From Allobosea sp. CRIB-10 (GTDB lineage: Bacteria; Pseudomonadota; Alphaproteobacteria; Rhizobiales; Beijerinckiaceae), in contig NZ_FOKP01000003.1 in the NCBI RefSeq assembly GCF_900112185.1, positions 341,006 through 405,005 of the forward strand: a stretch of DNA of 64,000 bases, given 5' to 3'. Position numbers and translations under genes: made by a program. Within the stretch, counting starts at the first letter, position 1, and every line of letters begins with the position of its first letter. Below are positions 33,752 to 43,346 of this stretch, one piece after another. The notes below the pieces were generated by a model. It worked only from the letters and a program-made list of their open reading frames with translations. It searched no databases and was not told the origin of the DNA.

Positions 33752-34783
33752 ATGCGGCTCGCGATCCTCTCCGCCCTCGCGCTCGCCCTCCTTGCAACCC
33801 ATGCCGCCCGCGCCGAGCCGCTGAAGCCGGACCGCAAGATCGAAGCCACCTCCGACTTCGCCGGCAAGAAGCCGCGCAAGGCCGCCAAGGACATCAGCGG
33901 CATCGCCTGCCGCCCGCCAGCTGGCGGCGACTATCGCTGCCTCCTGATCAATGACGAGAACAAGGCCGCCCAGTTCGCGACGCTGAAGCAGGGGACGATC
34001 ATACCCGGCCCCAGCCTGCCGCTGGTCAAGGACAGCGCCCCCGCAGGCGCCAGCGGGCGCCAGCCGGTGGTCGGCTGCCCGCAAAAGGGCGGCTTCGAGG
34101 ATTTCGACGGCGAGGGCGTCGCCTTTGCCGATCGCCATTTCTACGTCGTCGGCTCGCATGGCTGCTCGCGGCGCAGCGGCGAATACCGCCCCTCCTCCTT
34201 CCTGCTGGCCCGGATCGCCGCCGGCAATGGCGAGGCCGGCGCCCCCGAACTGAGCTGGCGCGTCGCCGATCTGCTCGCCGCCGCCGATGAGGTCGCCCCG
34301 TTCGTCGGCAAGGCGCTCGACGAGAAAGCCAACGGGCTCAACATCGAAGGCCTCGCCGTGGTCGGCGACAAGCTCTGGCTCGGCCTGCGCGCGCCATCGC
34401 TCGGCGGCCGCGCCTTCCTCGTCGGCGGCAGCGTCGCCGAATTGTTCAAGCCGGGGAGCGAGCCGGCGACGGGAAAGCCGCAGCTCCTCTCCTTCCAGGC
34501 CGGAGCGCAGCGCGGCGTGCGCGATCTCGCCCCGCTCGCCGATGGCCGCCTGCTCGTCCTCGTCGGCCCGGCGCAGGAGCAGGAGGTTCCCTATGCGATG
34601 CTGCTGCTAGACCCGGCCGATCCCACGGCTGCCCGCGAGCTCGGCGAGCTGCGCCCGCGCAAGGACGCCAAGGCGGAGGCGCTCACCGTGCTGGCGCAGG
34701 AGCGCGGCGAGCTGCGCGTCCTCGTCGGTTATGACAGCGTGAAGAATGGCGGCTTCGAGGAATACCGGCTGAAGCTGCCCTGA
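33752..34783 (+). CDS. Exported DUF3616 protein
   Basis: This secreted protein (343 residues) has a signal peptide ending ARAEP. The body contains ISGIACRPPAGGDYRCLLINDE, FDGEGVAFADRHFYVVGSHGCSRRSGEYRPSSFLLARI and NIEGLAVVGDKLWLGLRAP, the repeating pattern of DUF3616 beta-propeller-like proteins. The function is unknown. The start is supported by GGAG 9 bases upstream. Its stop overlaps the ATG of the NUDIX gene, so the two are co-translated. Confidence 0.82.
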   Translation: MRLAILSALALALLATHAARAEPLKPDRKIEATSDFAGKKPRKAAKDISGIACRPPAGGDYRCLLINDENKAAQFATLKQGTIIPGPSLPLVKDSAPAGASGRQPVVGCPQKGGFEDFDGEGVAFADRHFYVVGSHGCSRRSGEYRPSSFLLARIAAGNGEAGAPELSWRVADLLAAADEVAPFVGKALDEKANGLNIEGLAVVGDKLWLGLRAPSLGGRAFLVGGSVAELFKPGSEPATGKPQLLSFQAGAQRGVRDLAPLADGRLLVLVGPAQEQEVPYAMLLLDPADPTAARELGELRPRKDAKAEALTVLAQERGELRVLVGYDSVKNGGFEEYRLKLP

Positions 34784-35400
34784 TGGGCGCGGCGACGCGC
34801 TTTCCAGCCGCCATCGGGCGTGCGATGCGCCGGGTCATGAGCTTCCTGACGCACCTCGATTCGACCGTCTCCCGCTATCTCGCCGAGGTCGCCGGGCCGC
34901 GCGAGCACCTCGCATTGCTGCGCTGGCAGATCGGCGAGCGCCATGCGCTGGACCGGCGCGAGACCATGCCTGGCCACGCAACCACCAGCGCCTTCGTGCT
35001 CTCGCCCGACCATGCGCAGATCCTGCTGATCGACCATGTCGTGATCGGCCGCTGGCTCCAGCCCGGCGGCCATTACGAGCCGGCCGCGAGCTTCTGGCAA
35101 TCGGCGCTGCGCGAGGCCGTGGAGGAGACCGGCGTCGCCAGCCCCGTGCTGCACCCCTGGCATCGCGGCGGCGACCTGTCCTTCGCGATCGACAGCCACG
35201 AGGTGCCCGGCAATCCGCGCCGGAACGAGCCGCCGCATATCCATCACGATCTGCAATATCTCTTCATCGCCGATCCGGCCCTGCCATTGATCGCCCAGGA
35301 AGAGGAGGTCCATGCCGCCGCCTGGAAGCCTATCGCGGCGCTGGCGGAGATCGCGCCCGTCGCATTCGCACGCTTGCGCGGGTTGCACGCCACCGGCTGA
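34783..35400 (+). CDS. NUDIX family hydrolase with altered Nudix box
   Basis: The product (205 residues) contains a Nudix-type sequence GGHYEPAASFWQSALREAVEETG. The REAVEETGV half with the metal-binding glutamates is intact. The first glutamate of the box (G-x5-E) is replaced by alanine, which occurs in some members and may reduce or change activity. An N-terminal helical extension of about 60 residues precedes it. The gene is coupled to the DUF3616 gene by an overlapping stop and start. Confidence 0.82.
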   Translation: MGAATRFPAAIGRAMRRVMSFLTHLDSTVSRYLAEVAGPREHLALLRWQIGERHALDRRETMPGHATTSAFVLSPDHAQILLIDHVVIGRWLQPGGHYEPAASFWQSALREAVEETGVASPVLHPWHRGGDLSFAIDSHEVPGNPRRNEPPHIHHDLQYLFIADPALPLIAQEEEVHAAAWKPIAALAEIAPVAFARLRGLHATG

Positions 35401-35522
35401 GCCAGGTGCGGCGCCTGTTGCCCGCCCGCAACAATACGCAGGTACAACATCATTGTCGCCCGGTACATATTGCGACTGATTTGCATTTGCGTAAGCTGGG
35501 TCCGTCAACAGGATCGCCAGCC

Positions 35523-36419
35523 ATGCTCAAGCCCGCCGCCTTCGCTCTCGCCGCCGCGAGCCTGCTCTCGCCCGCCTTCGCGGCCGACCTGCCCTCGCGC
35601 AAGGGCGCCCCGGCCGCGCCGCCGGTGCTCTCGGCCTGCACCGAAAGCGAGGGCATTCCGACCGACGCCTTCGGCTTCACCACCGGCTCAGACGTCGCCG
35701 AGGTCGGCTCCTTCGGTGCCAGCCTGACCTATAATGGCGGCTTCGGCGTTCGCGACGGCCGCCAGGCGGCGCATGGCCTGCAGCTCCAGGGCTCCTACGG
35801 GCTCTTCCCCTGCTTCGAGATCGGCCCCTATCTCCTCGGCGGCTACACCGACGCCACCATCGCCGGCGCCAAGGCCGACAGCCGCAGCGCCGGTGCCGGC
35901 GTCGAGATGAAGTACCGCCTGCTCGGCCGCGACCTGCACGGCATCGGCCTCACCGTCATCGTCGATCCCAGCTTCAACCGCACCGACCCGACCGGCGCCG
36001 GCAACTTCACCACCTACAACACCGGCCTACGCATCTTCGCCGACAAGACGCTCGTCCCCGGCAAGCTCTACGCCGCGCTCAACCTCTCGCATGACCTGAC
36101 CTGGACGGGGCCTAGCTCCTATATGCGCTCCTCGACCTTCACGATCGGCGGCTCGCTCGCCTGGCAGGTGCTCGACGGGCTCTATCTCAGCGGCGAGGTC
36201 CGCCATCTGCGCCGCCACAACGAACTCGGTTTCGGCAAGCAAGCGGGCTACGCCACCTTCGCCGGCCCCGGCGTCTTCTGGCAGGCGACCAAGCAGTTCG
36301 CGATCTCGGCGGCCTACAACGTCCAGATCGCCGGCAAGGCCAAGGGCCAGCCGGGCGATCTCGACGTCACCAATTTCAGCCAGCACCTGGTAAAAGTGAA
36401 GGCGGCCTACAGCTTCTGA
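35523..36419 (+). CDS. Outer-membrane beta-barrel protein
   Basis: A cleavable signal peptide ends AFAADLPSRKGAP, the characteristic leader of Hyphomicrobiales outer-membrane barrels. The 298-residue product then shows alternating amphipathic strands (GLQLQGSYGLFPCFEIGPYLLGGY, AGVEMKYRLLG, FTIGGSLAWQVLDGLYLSGEVRHLR) and ends in an aromatic C-terminal residue, AAYSF, the usual signal for barrel insertion. The two cysteines may be paired. Function beyond a pore or structural barrel cannot be given. The start at 35523 directly precedes the signal peptide. Confidence 0.8.
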   Translation: MLKPAAFALAAASLLSPAFAADLPSRKGAPAAPPVLSACTESEGIPTDAFGFTTGSDVAEVGSFGASLTYNGGFGVRDGRQAAHGLQLQGSYGLFPCFEIGPYLLGGYTDATIAGAKADSRSAGAGVEMKYRLLGRDLHGIGLTVIVDPSFNRTDPTGAGNFTTYNTGLRIFADKTLVPGKLYAALNLSHDLTWTGPSSYMRSSTFTIGGSLAWQVLDGLYLSGEVRHLRRHNELGFGKQAGYATFAGPGVFWQATKQFAISAAYNVQIAGKAKGQPGDLDVTNFSQHLVKVKAAYSF

Positions 36420-36425
36420 GCGAAG

Positions 36426-37541
36426 TCAGGCCTCTTCGAGCGGGCACTCCAGCCGCTCGCCAGCCAGGACGGCCTCGATCCGGCGCTCATAGGGGGCTGG
36501 GTCGAGCCCGCGCTCGGCCAACCAGCCGGCATCGTAATAGGTCTTGAGATAGCGCTCGCCGGAATCGCAGATCAGCGTGACCAGCGAGCCGCCCTCGCCC
36601 TTCGCCCGCATCGCGTCGGCGAGCCAGCACAAGGCGAAGAAATTGGTCCCGGTCGAGCCGCCGACGCGGCGCCCGAGCCGGCGCGAGAGCACGTTCATCG
36701 CCGCGATCGAGGCGGCGTCCGGCACCCGCACCATGCCGTCGATCACGCCGCGGACGAAGGAGGGCTCGACCCGCGGCCGCCCGATGCCCTCGATCAGCGA
36801 GGGCCGCTCGCAGCGACAATCGGCATCGGCGGTGCGGTAGCCGTCGAAGAAAGCGGAGTGCTCGACATCGGCGACGCAGAGCCGGGTGGCATGGCGCTTG
36901 TAGCGCAGATAGCGTCCGAGCGTCGCCGAGGTGCCGCCGGTGCCGGCGCTCATCACCATCCAGGCCGGCACCGGATGCGGCTCCTTGCCCATCTGCTGGA
37001 AGATCGATTCGGCGATGTTGTTGTTGCCGCGCCAGTCCGTCGCCCGCTCGGCGAAGGTGAACTGGTCCATGTAGTGGCCGCCGACTTTACGGGCGAGCGC
37101 CTCGGCCTGCGCATAGAGCGTGCGGCCATCGTCGATGAAATGACAGGTGCCGCCATGATGCTCGATGGCGGCGACCTTCTCGGCCGAGGTCGAACGCGGC
37201 ATCACCGCATAGAACGGCACGCCGACCATGCGGGCGAAATAGGCCTCCGACACCGCCGTCGAGCCGGAGGACGCCTCGACCACCGGCGTGTCCTGCCGGA
37301 TATGGCCGTTGCACAGCGCATACAGGAAGAGCGAGCGCGCCAGCCGGTGCTTCAGGCTCCCGGTCGGGTGGGTCGACTCATCCTTGAGATAGATGTCGAT
37401 GCCGGCGAGCGCCGGGCAGCCGAGCTTGAAGAGGTGGGTGTCGGCCGAGCGGTGCTGGTCGGCTTCGAGCGCGGCGATGGCTCGGTCGGTCCAGTCACGG
37501 GAGCCGGATTTCCGGGCTGACGGGGAAAGCTCGACATCCAT
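36426..37541 (-). CDS. PLP-dependent cysteine synthase family protein (Cds1-like)
   Basis: This is a fold-type II PLP enzyme of 371 residues. The Schiff-base lysine is K64 in [12 protein letters not shown], the substrate loop is [15 protein letters not shown] and the phosphate-binding loop is [17 protein letters not shown]-terminal [15 protein letters not shown] is a feature of the L-cysteine desulfhydrase Cds1 branch rather than classical CysK/CysM. The likely reaction is removal of H2S from cysteine, or a related beta-elimination or replacement. It is the only gene between the outer-membrane barrel and the transporter fusion, and no sulfur genes lie beside it. Confidence 0.85.
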   Translation of the reverse strand: MDVELSPSARKSGSRDWTDRAIAALEADQHRSADTHLFKLGCPALAGIDIYLKDESTHPTGSLKHRLARSLFLYALCNGHIRQDTPVVEASSGSTAVSEAYFARMVGVPFYAVMPRSTSAEKVAAIEHHGGTCHFIDDGRTLYAQAEALARKVGGHYMDQFTFAERATDWRGNNNIAESIFQQMGKEPHPVPAWMVMSAGTGGTSATLGRYLRYKRHATRLCVADVEHSAFFDGYRTADADCRCERPSLIEGIGRPRVEPSFVRGVIDGMVRVPDAASIAAMNVLSRRLGRRVGGSTGTNFFALCWLADAMRAKGEGGSLVTLICDSGERYLKTYYDAGWLAERGLDPAPYERRIEAVLAGERLECPLEEA

Positions 37542-37641
37542 CGGAAAGGCCTGTGCACGAGGGCGGATGCGCCATTTACGCGCAGGCCGGCTTCCGGGGC
37601 CAGCGTCGGCTTGACCCTCGCGCTGGACGAGTCGTCACGCG

Positions 37642-40026
37642 CTACTCCGGAACCGGCTGGCCGACAGTGGCGCTCGCTTCGGATTCCGCCTCGGCCGGCC
37701 GCGGTTGCGCGCTGTCGGCGCCGGCCCGGCTGAGCGTCCCGACGACGTCGGCCGCGAGCTTCTCCAGCAGTTCACGTTCGCGCTGGTCGAGGCTGCGCGC
37801 CTCCGCATCGAGGATGCAGAGCGCACCCAGCACGAAGCCGTCGGACGAGCGCAACGGCGCACCGGCATAGAAGCGCAAGCCCCAGGTCTTGGCGACGGGG
37901 TTGTCGGTGAAGCGCGCATCGCGCTCGGTGTCGGCGACGACCAGTGTCTCGCCGCCGGATACGACATAATCGCAGATCGCGGCCCGGCGCGGCAGGATCG
38001 GCCGGCCGGCCTCGTCCCGGCCGAAGCCGGACAGCTCCTTGCTGCGGCCGATGACGATCTCCCTGTCGGAGTCGATCGCCGAGATCATCGCAACGTCGAC
38101 GTCGAAGGCATCGGCCGCACGCTTGGCGATCGCGTCGAGATCGTCGCGCAACGCCTCGTTCAGGAAGTCCGTGCCTCGCAGTGCCGCCACGCGCTCATCG
38201 TCATTGGCCGGCGCCTCTGCCTTGATCGACTCGCCGCGAGCCTCGGGCAGCATCCGGCGGACCCGGCCGATGGTTTCCGCGATCGAGGTCGCGATCTCGT
38301 CGGCGCCGATGCCCTTGCCCGCCTCGTTCGCGAGCCTCTCGGGTGAAACCGTCCAGAGGACGACGACGATCTTCAGCTCCGGCCAGCGCTGCCGCAAGCG
38401 CCGGCAGAACTGCCGGGCGGCGCTGTCCGGCTCGCCGCTGAAATAATTGATGCAAACGATCGGCACGCCATCAAGATCGAGCCTGGCGACCGCGCTCGTC
38501 GTGACATGGGCGACCCTGCGCGCCTGCGCCGGAATGCCTTCGAGGCCGAAGGCATGGGCGAGCATTCCGGCTGCGATCGCATCGATCTCCCATTTGCCGC
38601 CGATGCAGACCACTGTCGGGGCGGACGCCGCCGCCTCGGGAGCGTGCTCCTCGCGTAGCTCCTCCAGCAATGCCTCCATTCCCTCGGCGATGCGCAGCCG
38701 ATGCGCCGCAGTCGCCTGGCGCCCGTAGTCGTCACGGGCAAGGCGCAGCACCGCGATCCCAACCGAGTCGTAGAAGGGAACCACACCAAGCGCCTCGATC
38801 TCGCCTTCGGCGATCTCGGTCGCCTCGTCGACGTCTCCGGCGAGGAGACGCTGATAGATACGCTCCGCCGAACTGAGCACCGGCACCGAGCCGAGCAGGG
38901 TGTCGAGGAACTGCAGTTGAGGCAGGGTCTTGCCGAGAACCAGCAGGCAGACCGTCAGCGGCGTCGACAGGATCAGGCCGACAGGGCCCCAGAGCGCGGT
39001 CCAGAACGTCGCGGCGGCGATCAGCGAGATCGCCGAGAGGCCGGTGCTGGTACCGTAGAGCATCGGCTCGACGATGTTGTTGCTGACGATTTCGAGCCCC
39101 GCGATCAGGGCGAGCGTCCACAGCAGCATGTCCCAACCGGGATCGACCGCGAAGGCGAGCACCAGGGGGAAGATGGCGGAGATGAGCGCGCCGACGTACG
39201 GCACGAAGCGCAGCACTGCCGCGACGACGCCCCAGAGCGGTGCGCCGGGCACGCCGATCAGCCAGAGTCCCAGCGTCAGTGGTATGGCAAAGGAGACGTT
39301 CACCACGAGCTGCATCAAGAGGTATCGGCTGATCCGCCGGCCGGCATCCTCGATCGCATCGGTCGAGCGGTGCAGATTGCCGCCGAGGATGCGCAGTAGT
39401 CGGTCGCGCAGATCGGCACGATCGAGCAGGGCCAGAACAACGAAGACGAGGACGATGCCGGCCGTCGCCAGCGGCTCCAGCGCAGCCCCCAGCCAGCCCA
39501 GCGCGACCTGCAGCTGGGTGCCGGGCGCCGGCACGATCTCGACGCGCTGCGCCGCCGCGCCCTGGGCCGCCTCCACCTCCTTCTGGAGCGAGGCGATCGC
39601 ATTCAGCGCGCCGTCGAGGATGCCGGGCGCCTTGAACTGCGCCTTGAGGTCGTTGAACTTGCCGTGGATGGTCGACTGATAGGTCGGCAACTGCTCACCG
39701 AGCGAGCGCAATTGTGTGCCCAGCACCAGGAAGAGCCCGGCCAGCAGCACCAGCACGACGCTCATCACCACCGCGATGGCGATGACCTTGGGAAGGCCGC
39801 GCCGGCGCAGCCACATGACTGGCGGGTTGAGCGCAAAGCCGATCAGGAAGGCGAAGGCGAGCGGGATCAGGATGTCCTGACCGTAATAGAGCGCCGCGAT
39901 GATCACGGCAGCAGAAACGAGCGTCGCCGCTACGGTGACAATGTCGCTGCCGCCTGGATCGCCCGCGTCGATGCCGCCCGTCTCTCGCGGAATCATCTTT
40001 TGTCGGTCCGGCGGTGCCGTCGTCAT
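37642..40026 (-). CDS. AI-2E (PerM)-type transporter fused to a Rossmann-like region and a GAF domain
   Basis: The 794-residue product begins with an AI-2E/PerM-type permease (about 30-390) with the usual first hydrophobic pair, a periplasmic coiled region (QLRSLGEQLPTYQSTIHGKF) and LRFVPYVGALISAIFPLVLAF. A soluble region follows (about 480-610; VVCIGGKWEIDAIAAGMLAHAFG, IVCINYFSG) that resembles the cobalamin-binding fold of MerR-type regulators without the B12 histidine motif. Residues from about 625 to 765 are a GAF domain (AIKRAADAFDVDVAMISAI, RRAAICDYVV, VVADTERDARF). A permease with two cytoplasmic signal domains suggests gating by a small ligand or redox signal. The transported compound is unknown; AI-2E is a family name only. 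Confidence 0.8.
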   Translation of the reverse strand: MTTAPPDRQKMIPRETGGIDAGDPGGSDIVTVAATLVSAAVIIAALYYGQDILIPLAFAFLIGFALNPPVMWLRRRGLPKVIAIAVVMSVVLVLLAGLFLVLGTQLRSLGEQLPTYQSTIHGKFNDLKAQFKAPGILDGALNAIASLQKEVEAAQGAAAQRVEIVPAPGTQLQVALGWLGAALEPLATAGIVLVFVVLALLDRADLRDRLLRILGGNLHRSTDAIEDAGRRISRYLLMQLVVNVSFAIPLTLGLWLIGVPGAPLWGVVAAVLRFVPYVGALISAIFPLVLAFAVDPGWDMLLWTLALIAGLEIVSNNIVEPMLYGTSTGLSAISLIAAATFWTALWGPVGLILSTPLTVCLLVLGKTLPQLQFLDTLLGSVPVLSSAERIYQRLLAGDVDEATEIAEGEIEALGVVPFYDSVGIAVLRLARDDYGRQATAAHRLRIAEGMEALLEELREEHAPEAAASAPTVVCIGGKWEIDAIAAGMLAHAFGLEGIPAQARRVAHVTTSAVARLDLDGVPIVCINYFSGEPDSAARQFCRRLRQRWPELKIVVVLWTVSPERLANEAGKGIGADEIATSIAETIGRVRRMLPEARGESIKAEAPANDDERVAALRGTDFLNEALRDDLDAIAKRAADAFDVDVAMISAIDSDREIVIGRSKELSGFGRDEAGRPILPRRAAICDYVVSGGETLVVADTERDARFTDNPVAKTWGLRFYAGAPLRSSDGFVLGALCILDAEARSLDQRERELLEKLAADVVGTLSRAGADSAQPRPAEAESEASATVGQPVPE

Positions 40027-40152
40027 GATCGAAGCCCCCGGCCTGCTATGGCTGGTCTTGAGAACGTGGGACGGACCACCCGGTTCCGCCTGGGCCCGCG
40101 CCGCATTGCGAACTGCAAGCCGCAGGCGTTAAGACGAGACGATCTTCAACCA

Positions 40153-40920
40153 ATGGTGTCGGCGATGACGCGCGAAGAGGCCGGGAACGGCGCATCGGAC
40201 AAGGCCGGGACGATCAGCCGGGCGCTGCGCCGCGCGATCATCGAGCGCGCGCTCGAACCCGGCGCGACCTTGCCGGAAGACGCGCTCGGCGAGCGCTTCG
40301 GCGTCAGCCGCACGCTCGCGCGCCATGCGCTCGGCCAGCTCGCGGCCGAAGGGCTGGTCGAACTGCGCCGCAACCGCACCGCCGTGGTGGCGACGCCGAG
40401 CTGGCAGGAGGCGCGCGACACCTTCGACATCCGCATCGAGCTCGAGCGCCTCGTGGTGCGCCAGCTCGCCGGCCGGCTGAGCAAGGCGCAGCTTGCGACC
40501 CTGCGCGCCCATGTCGACGCCGAGGATGCGGCACGTGGCGGCACCGATGCGGTCTCGATCCGGCTCGCCACCGAGTTCCACATCCTGCTCGCGCAGATGA
40601 CGGAGAGCCCGATCCTCATCCGCTATGTCAGCGAGCTTTCCTATCGCTGCTGCCTGATCCTGTCGCTCTACAGCCGGCCGCATTCCTCGGAATGCGGCGT
40701 CAACGAGCATCGCCTGCTGATCGAGGCGCTCGAAAGCGGCGATGCCGACAAGGGCATGAGCCTGATGCACCACCATCTCGATTCGGTGGCGGAACGGGCA
40801 CTGGTCGCGGAGGCCAAGCCACGCGGCCGGGACATCATGGCGATCCTGGCACCCTATGCGGAAGCGCCGCCGCCGACTGCGAAGGCTGCGCGGAAGCGCC
40901 CGCTCAAGGCGGCCGAATAA
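40153..40920 (+). CDS. GntR family regulator (FCD subfamily)
   Basis: The N-terminal winged helix (ISRALRRAIIERALEPGATLPEDALGERFGVSRTLARHALGQLAAEGLVELRRNRTAVV) is followed by an all-helical FCD ligand domain with DTFDIRIELERLVV, EFHILLAQMT and NEHRLLIEALESGDADKG, which hold the Asp/His metal-site residues. The ligand is unknown; such regulators often answer to organic acids. The start at 40153 is the first in-frame ATG after the divergent transporter gene, and no strong ribosome site helps the choice. The cobalamin riboswitch starts about 70 bases after its stop, so it is probably not part of the btu operon. Confidence 0.85.
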   Translation: MVSAMTREEAGNGASDKAGTISRALRRAIIERALEPGATLPEDALGERFGVSRTLARHALGQLAAEGLVELRRNRTAVVATPSWQEARDTFDIRIELERLVVRQLAGRLSKAQLATLRAHVDAEDAARGGTDAVSIRLATEFHILLAQMTESPILIRYVSELSYRCCLILSLYSRPHSSECGVNEHRLLIEALESGDADKGMSLMHHHLDSVAERALVAEAKPRGRDIMAILAPYAEAPPPTAKAARKRPLKAAE

Positions 40921-40986
40921 CCGACCTCGTCGCGAAGGCGGCAAGCGAATTGACGTTGCGGCTCGTCCGCCCTACTCGTGAACGCG

Positions 40987-41157
40987 ACGGTTCCCTCACG
41001 GGATCAAAAGGGAACGCAGTGCGGGTGGTCCGTCCACCTCATGCTGCGGCTGCCCCCGCAACTGTAAGCGGCGAGCCTTTCGCCATACGCCACTGGGACC
41101 TCGGCCCTGGGAAGGCGGCGAAGGGCAGCGACCCGCGAGCCAGGAGACCTGCCGTCA
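40987..41157 (+). promoter_or_regulatory. Cobalamin (AdoCbl) riboswitch
   Basis: The leader contains the conserved elements in order: a P2-like arm cggttccctcacgggatcaa / gggaacgc, GCTGCCCCCGCAACTGTAAGC, CACTGGGACC / CCTGGGAAGGCGGCG, and finally the B12 box GAGCCAGGAGACCTGCC. It lies in front of the TonB receptor gene. Binding of adenosylcobalamin should shut down translation or transcription of the btu operon. It ends about 130 bases before the btuB start. Confidence 0.93.
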
Positions 41158-41290
41158 GCCGTGGTCACACGCGAACACATCGGCCGGGGTGCGCTGATGG
41201 GTGGTAGAACTGCGCGCGCCCGGTTTCGGGCGCGGGTGGGGAGATCTCGTTCGCGGTGACGTGCCACTGACGTTACCGCCGAGGTTTCCC

Positions 41291-43234
41291 GTGTTCCGTT
41301 TGCCAAAGCCCGCCAGGAGCGGGCGTTTCTCACTTGCCTTCCCCCTGCTCGCCGCTTCGACCATGCTGATATCACCCTCTGCGCTGGCGCAGTCGGGCGA
41401 GAAGCCGATCGCGCTCGACGAGCTAGTCGTCAGCCCGACCGGCGTTCCGACCCCGGCAAGGGAGATCGCGAACGCCGTCACCGTCGTCACCGCGAAGGAG
41501 ATCGAGCGCGAGCAGCGCCGCACCTTGCCGCAGGCGCTCGCCGCCGTCCCCGGCCTCAATATCGTCCAGACCGGTGGTCCGGGCGGCCTGACCTCGGTCT
41601 TCATGCGCGGCACCAACTCCAACCACGTCAAGGTGCTGATCGACGGCATTGAGGTGAACGATCCCTCGACCCCGAACCGCTCCTTCGACTTCGGCCAGAT
41701 GCTGACCACCGACATCGAGCGGATCGAGGTGCTGCGCGGCCCGCAGAGCGGTCTCTATGGCGCCAATGCGCTAGGCGGCGTGATCTCGATCACCAGCAAG
41801 CGCGGCGAGGGGCCGCCCAAGGTAACGGCTTCGGTCGAAGCCGGCTCCTATGGCACCTTCAACCAGAGCCTCGGGGTTAGTGGCGGCAATGACCGCTTCG
41901 ACTATGCCTTCGGCATCAGCCATTTCCGGGCGGATTCGACACCGGTGACACCACCGGACCTGGTTCCCGCCGGCCGGCGGCGCAATCCCAACTCCTATGA
42001 CAACTGGAGCTATTCCGCTCGCCTCGGCGCACGCCTGACCGACACGCTGAGCGTCAACTGGGTCGGCCGCTATATCGACGGGCAATTGCTATTCACCGGC
42101 GATTCCGGCTTCCCGAGCCTGCCCAACGGCTTCCGCTCCGGCCAGAACTATCGCCAGGCCTTCACCCGCGGCGAGGTCGTCTGGGACCCGCTGGGCGGGC
42201 AGTTCGTCAACCGCTTCGGCGTCTCCTACAGCAACCAGGATCGCTCCAATCGCCGGCCTAACGCCTTCGGCATCCTCGACGTGCCGACCGAGAACCTCGG
42301 CGAGCGCATCAAATACGACTGGCGTGGCGACCTGAAGCTCACCCGGAGCCAGACGCTGGTGATGGGGCTGCAATACGAGAACGAGCGCTTCGACACGCCC
42401 AACAAGACCGTCTCGAACGGCAACCGGGGCGCCTTCGTCGAATTGCAGTCGAACTGGACCGACCACTTCTTCACCACCGCCAATATCCGCTACGATGACG
42501 ACGACAAGTTCGGCGGCCACACCACCTATCGCATCGCACCGGTCTTCATCGTGCCAGGCACCGACACCAAGCTGAAGGCGAGCTACGGCACCGGCTTCAA
42601 GGCGCCGACGCTGAGCGAGCGCTTCAGCGATTCCCGCCCGGCCTTCAATTTCTACGGCAATCCCAACCTCAAGCCGGAGGAAAGCCGCGGCTGGGATGTC
42701 GGCTTCGAGCAGCCGCTGCTGAACGGGCAGGTCAATGTCGGCGCGACGTATTTCCATAACGACATCGACAACCTGATCGTCACCAACACGGCGCGCACCT
42801 CCTACGCCAATATCGGCCGGGCCACGACCAAGGGCGTCGAGGCCTTCGCGGCGCTGGAGCTGACGCCGCAGTTCAAGGTCCGCGCCGACTACACCTTCAC
42901 CCTCGCCAAGGACGAGATCGCGCACCAGGAGCTGCTGCGCCGGCCGCGCCACAAGGCCAGCATCACCGCGAGCTGGAACCCGATCGACAAGCTGACGCTG
43001 TCGGCCACGCTGATCTATGTCGGCGAGCGCGTGGACGGGAACCGCGATTTCTCGATCTCGCGGATGCGCGCGCCCGGCGCCGCCATCGTCAATATCGCCG
43101 CCGACTACAAGGTCGACGAGAGGTTCACCGTGTTCGGCCGCGTCGATAACCTGTTCGACAAGCGCTACGAGAACCCGGTCGGCTTCCTGGTGCCGGGCCT
43201 CAGCGCCTTCGGCGGGATCAGGGTGAGCCTGTGA
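41291..43234 (+). CDS. btuB: TonB-dependent vitamin B12 receptor
   Basis: The receptor pulls cobalamin across the outer membrane with energy from TonB-ExbBD. The product has a signal peptide ending SALAQ, a TonB-box-like LDELVVSPTG, a plug domain (LPQALAAVPGLNIVQTGGPGGLTSVFMRGTNSNHVKVLIDGIEVND, VLRGPQSGLYGANALGGVI) and a 22-strand barrel. It ends RVDNLFDKRYENPVGFLVPG...VSL. GTG at 41291 is preferred (647 residues) because GAGG precedes it by 6 bases; an upstream ATG lacks this. The riboswitch immediately before identifies the substrate. Confidence 0.92.
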   Translation: MFRLPKPARSGRFSLAFPLLAASTMLISPSALAQSGEKPIALDELVVSPTGVPTPAREIANAVTVVTAKEIEREQRRTLPQALAAVPGLNIVQTGGPGGLTSVFMRGTNSNHVKVLIDGIEVNDPSTPNRSFDFGQMLTTDIERIEVLRGPQSGLYGANALGGVISITSKRGEGPPKVTASVEAGSYGTFNQSLGVSGGNDRFDYAFGISHFRADSTPVTPPDLVPAGRRRNPNSYDNWSYSARLGARLTDTLSVNWVGRYIDGQLLFTGDSGFPSLPNGFRSGQNYRQAFTRGEVVWDPLGGQFVNRFGVSYSNQDRSNRRPNAFGILDVPTENLGERIKYDWRGDLKLTRSQTLVMGLQYENERFDTPNKTVSNGNRGAFVELQSNWTDHFFTTANIRYDDDDKFGGHTTYRIAPVFIVPGTDTKLKASYGTGFKAPTLSERFSDSRPAFNFYGNPNLKPEESRGWDVGFEQPLLNGQVNVGATYFHNDIDNLIVTNTARTSYANIGRATTKGVEAFAALELTPQFKVRADYTFTLAKDEIAHQELLRRPRHKASITASWNPIDKLTLSATLIYVGERVDGNRDFSISRMRAPGAAIVNIAADYKVDERFTVFGRVDNLFDKRYENPVGFLVPGLSAFGGIRVSL

Positions 43235-43253
43235 AAGGGCTGCGAGCCTCCTC

Positions 43254-43346
43254 CGTCATGCTCGCCCTTGTGGCGAGCATCCACGTCTTGAACACCGCGT
43301 GTGGTGGAGGAAGACATGGATGGTCGGGACAAGCCCGACCATGACG
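43254..43346. repeat. Palindromic element reaching into the btuF start
   Basis: Left half cgtcatgctcgcccttgtgg with gcgagcatccacgtcttga and right half gacatggatggtcgggaca with agcccgaccatgacg are two inverted versions of a common intergenic repeat. The left half alone forms an exact 9-bp hairpin (43258-43280). The btuF start codon lies inside the right half. Confidence 0.65.
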
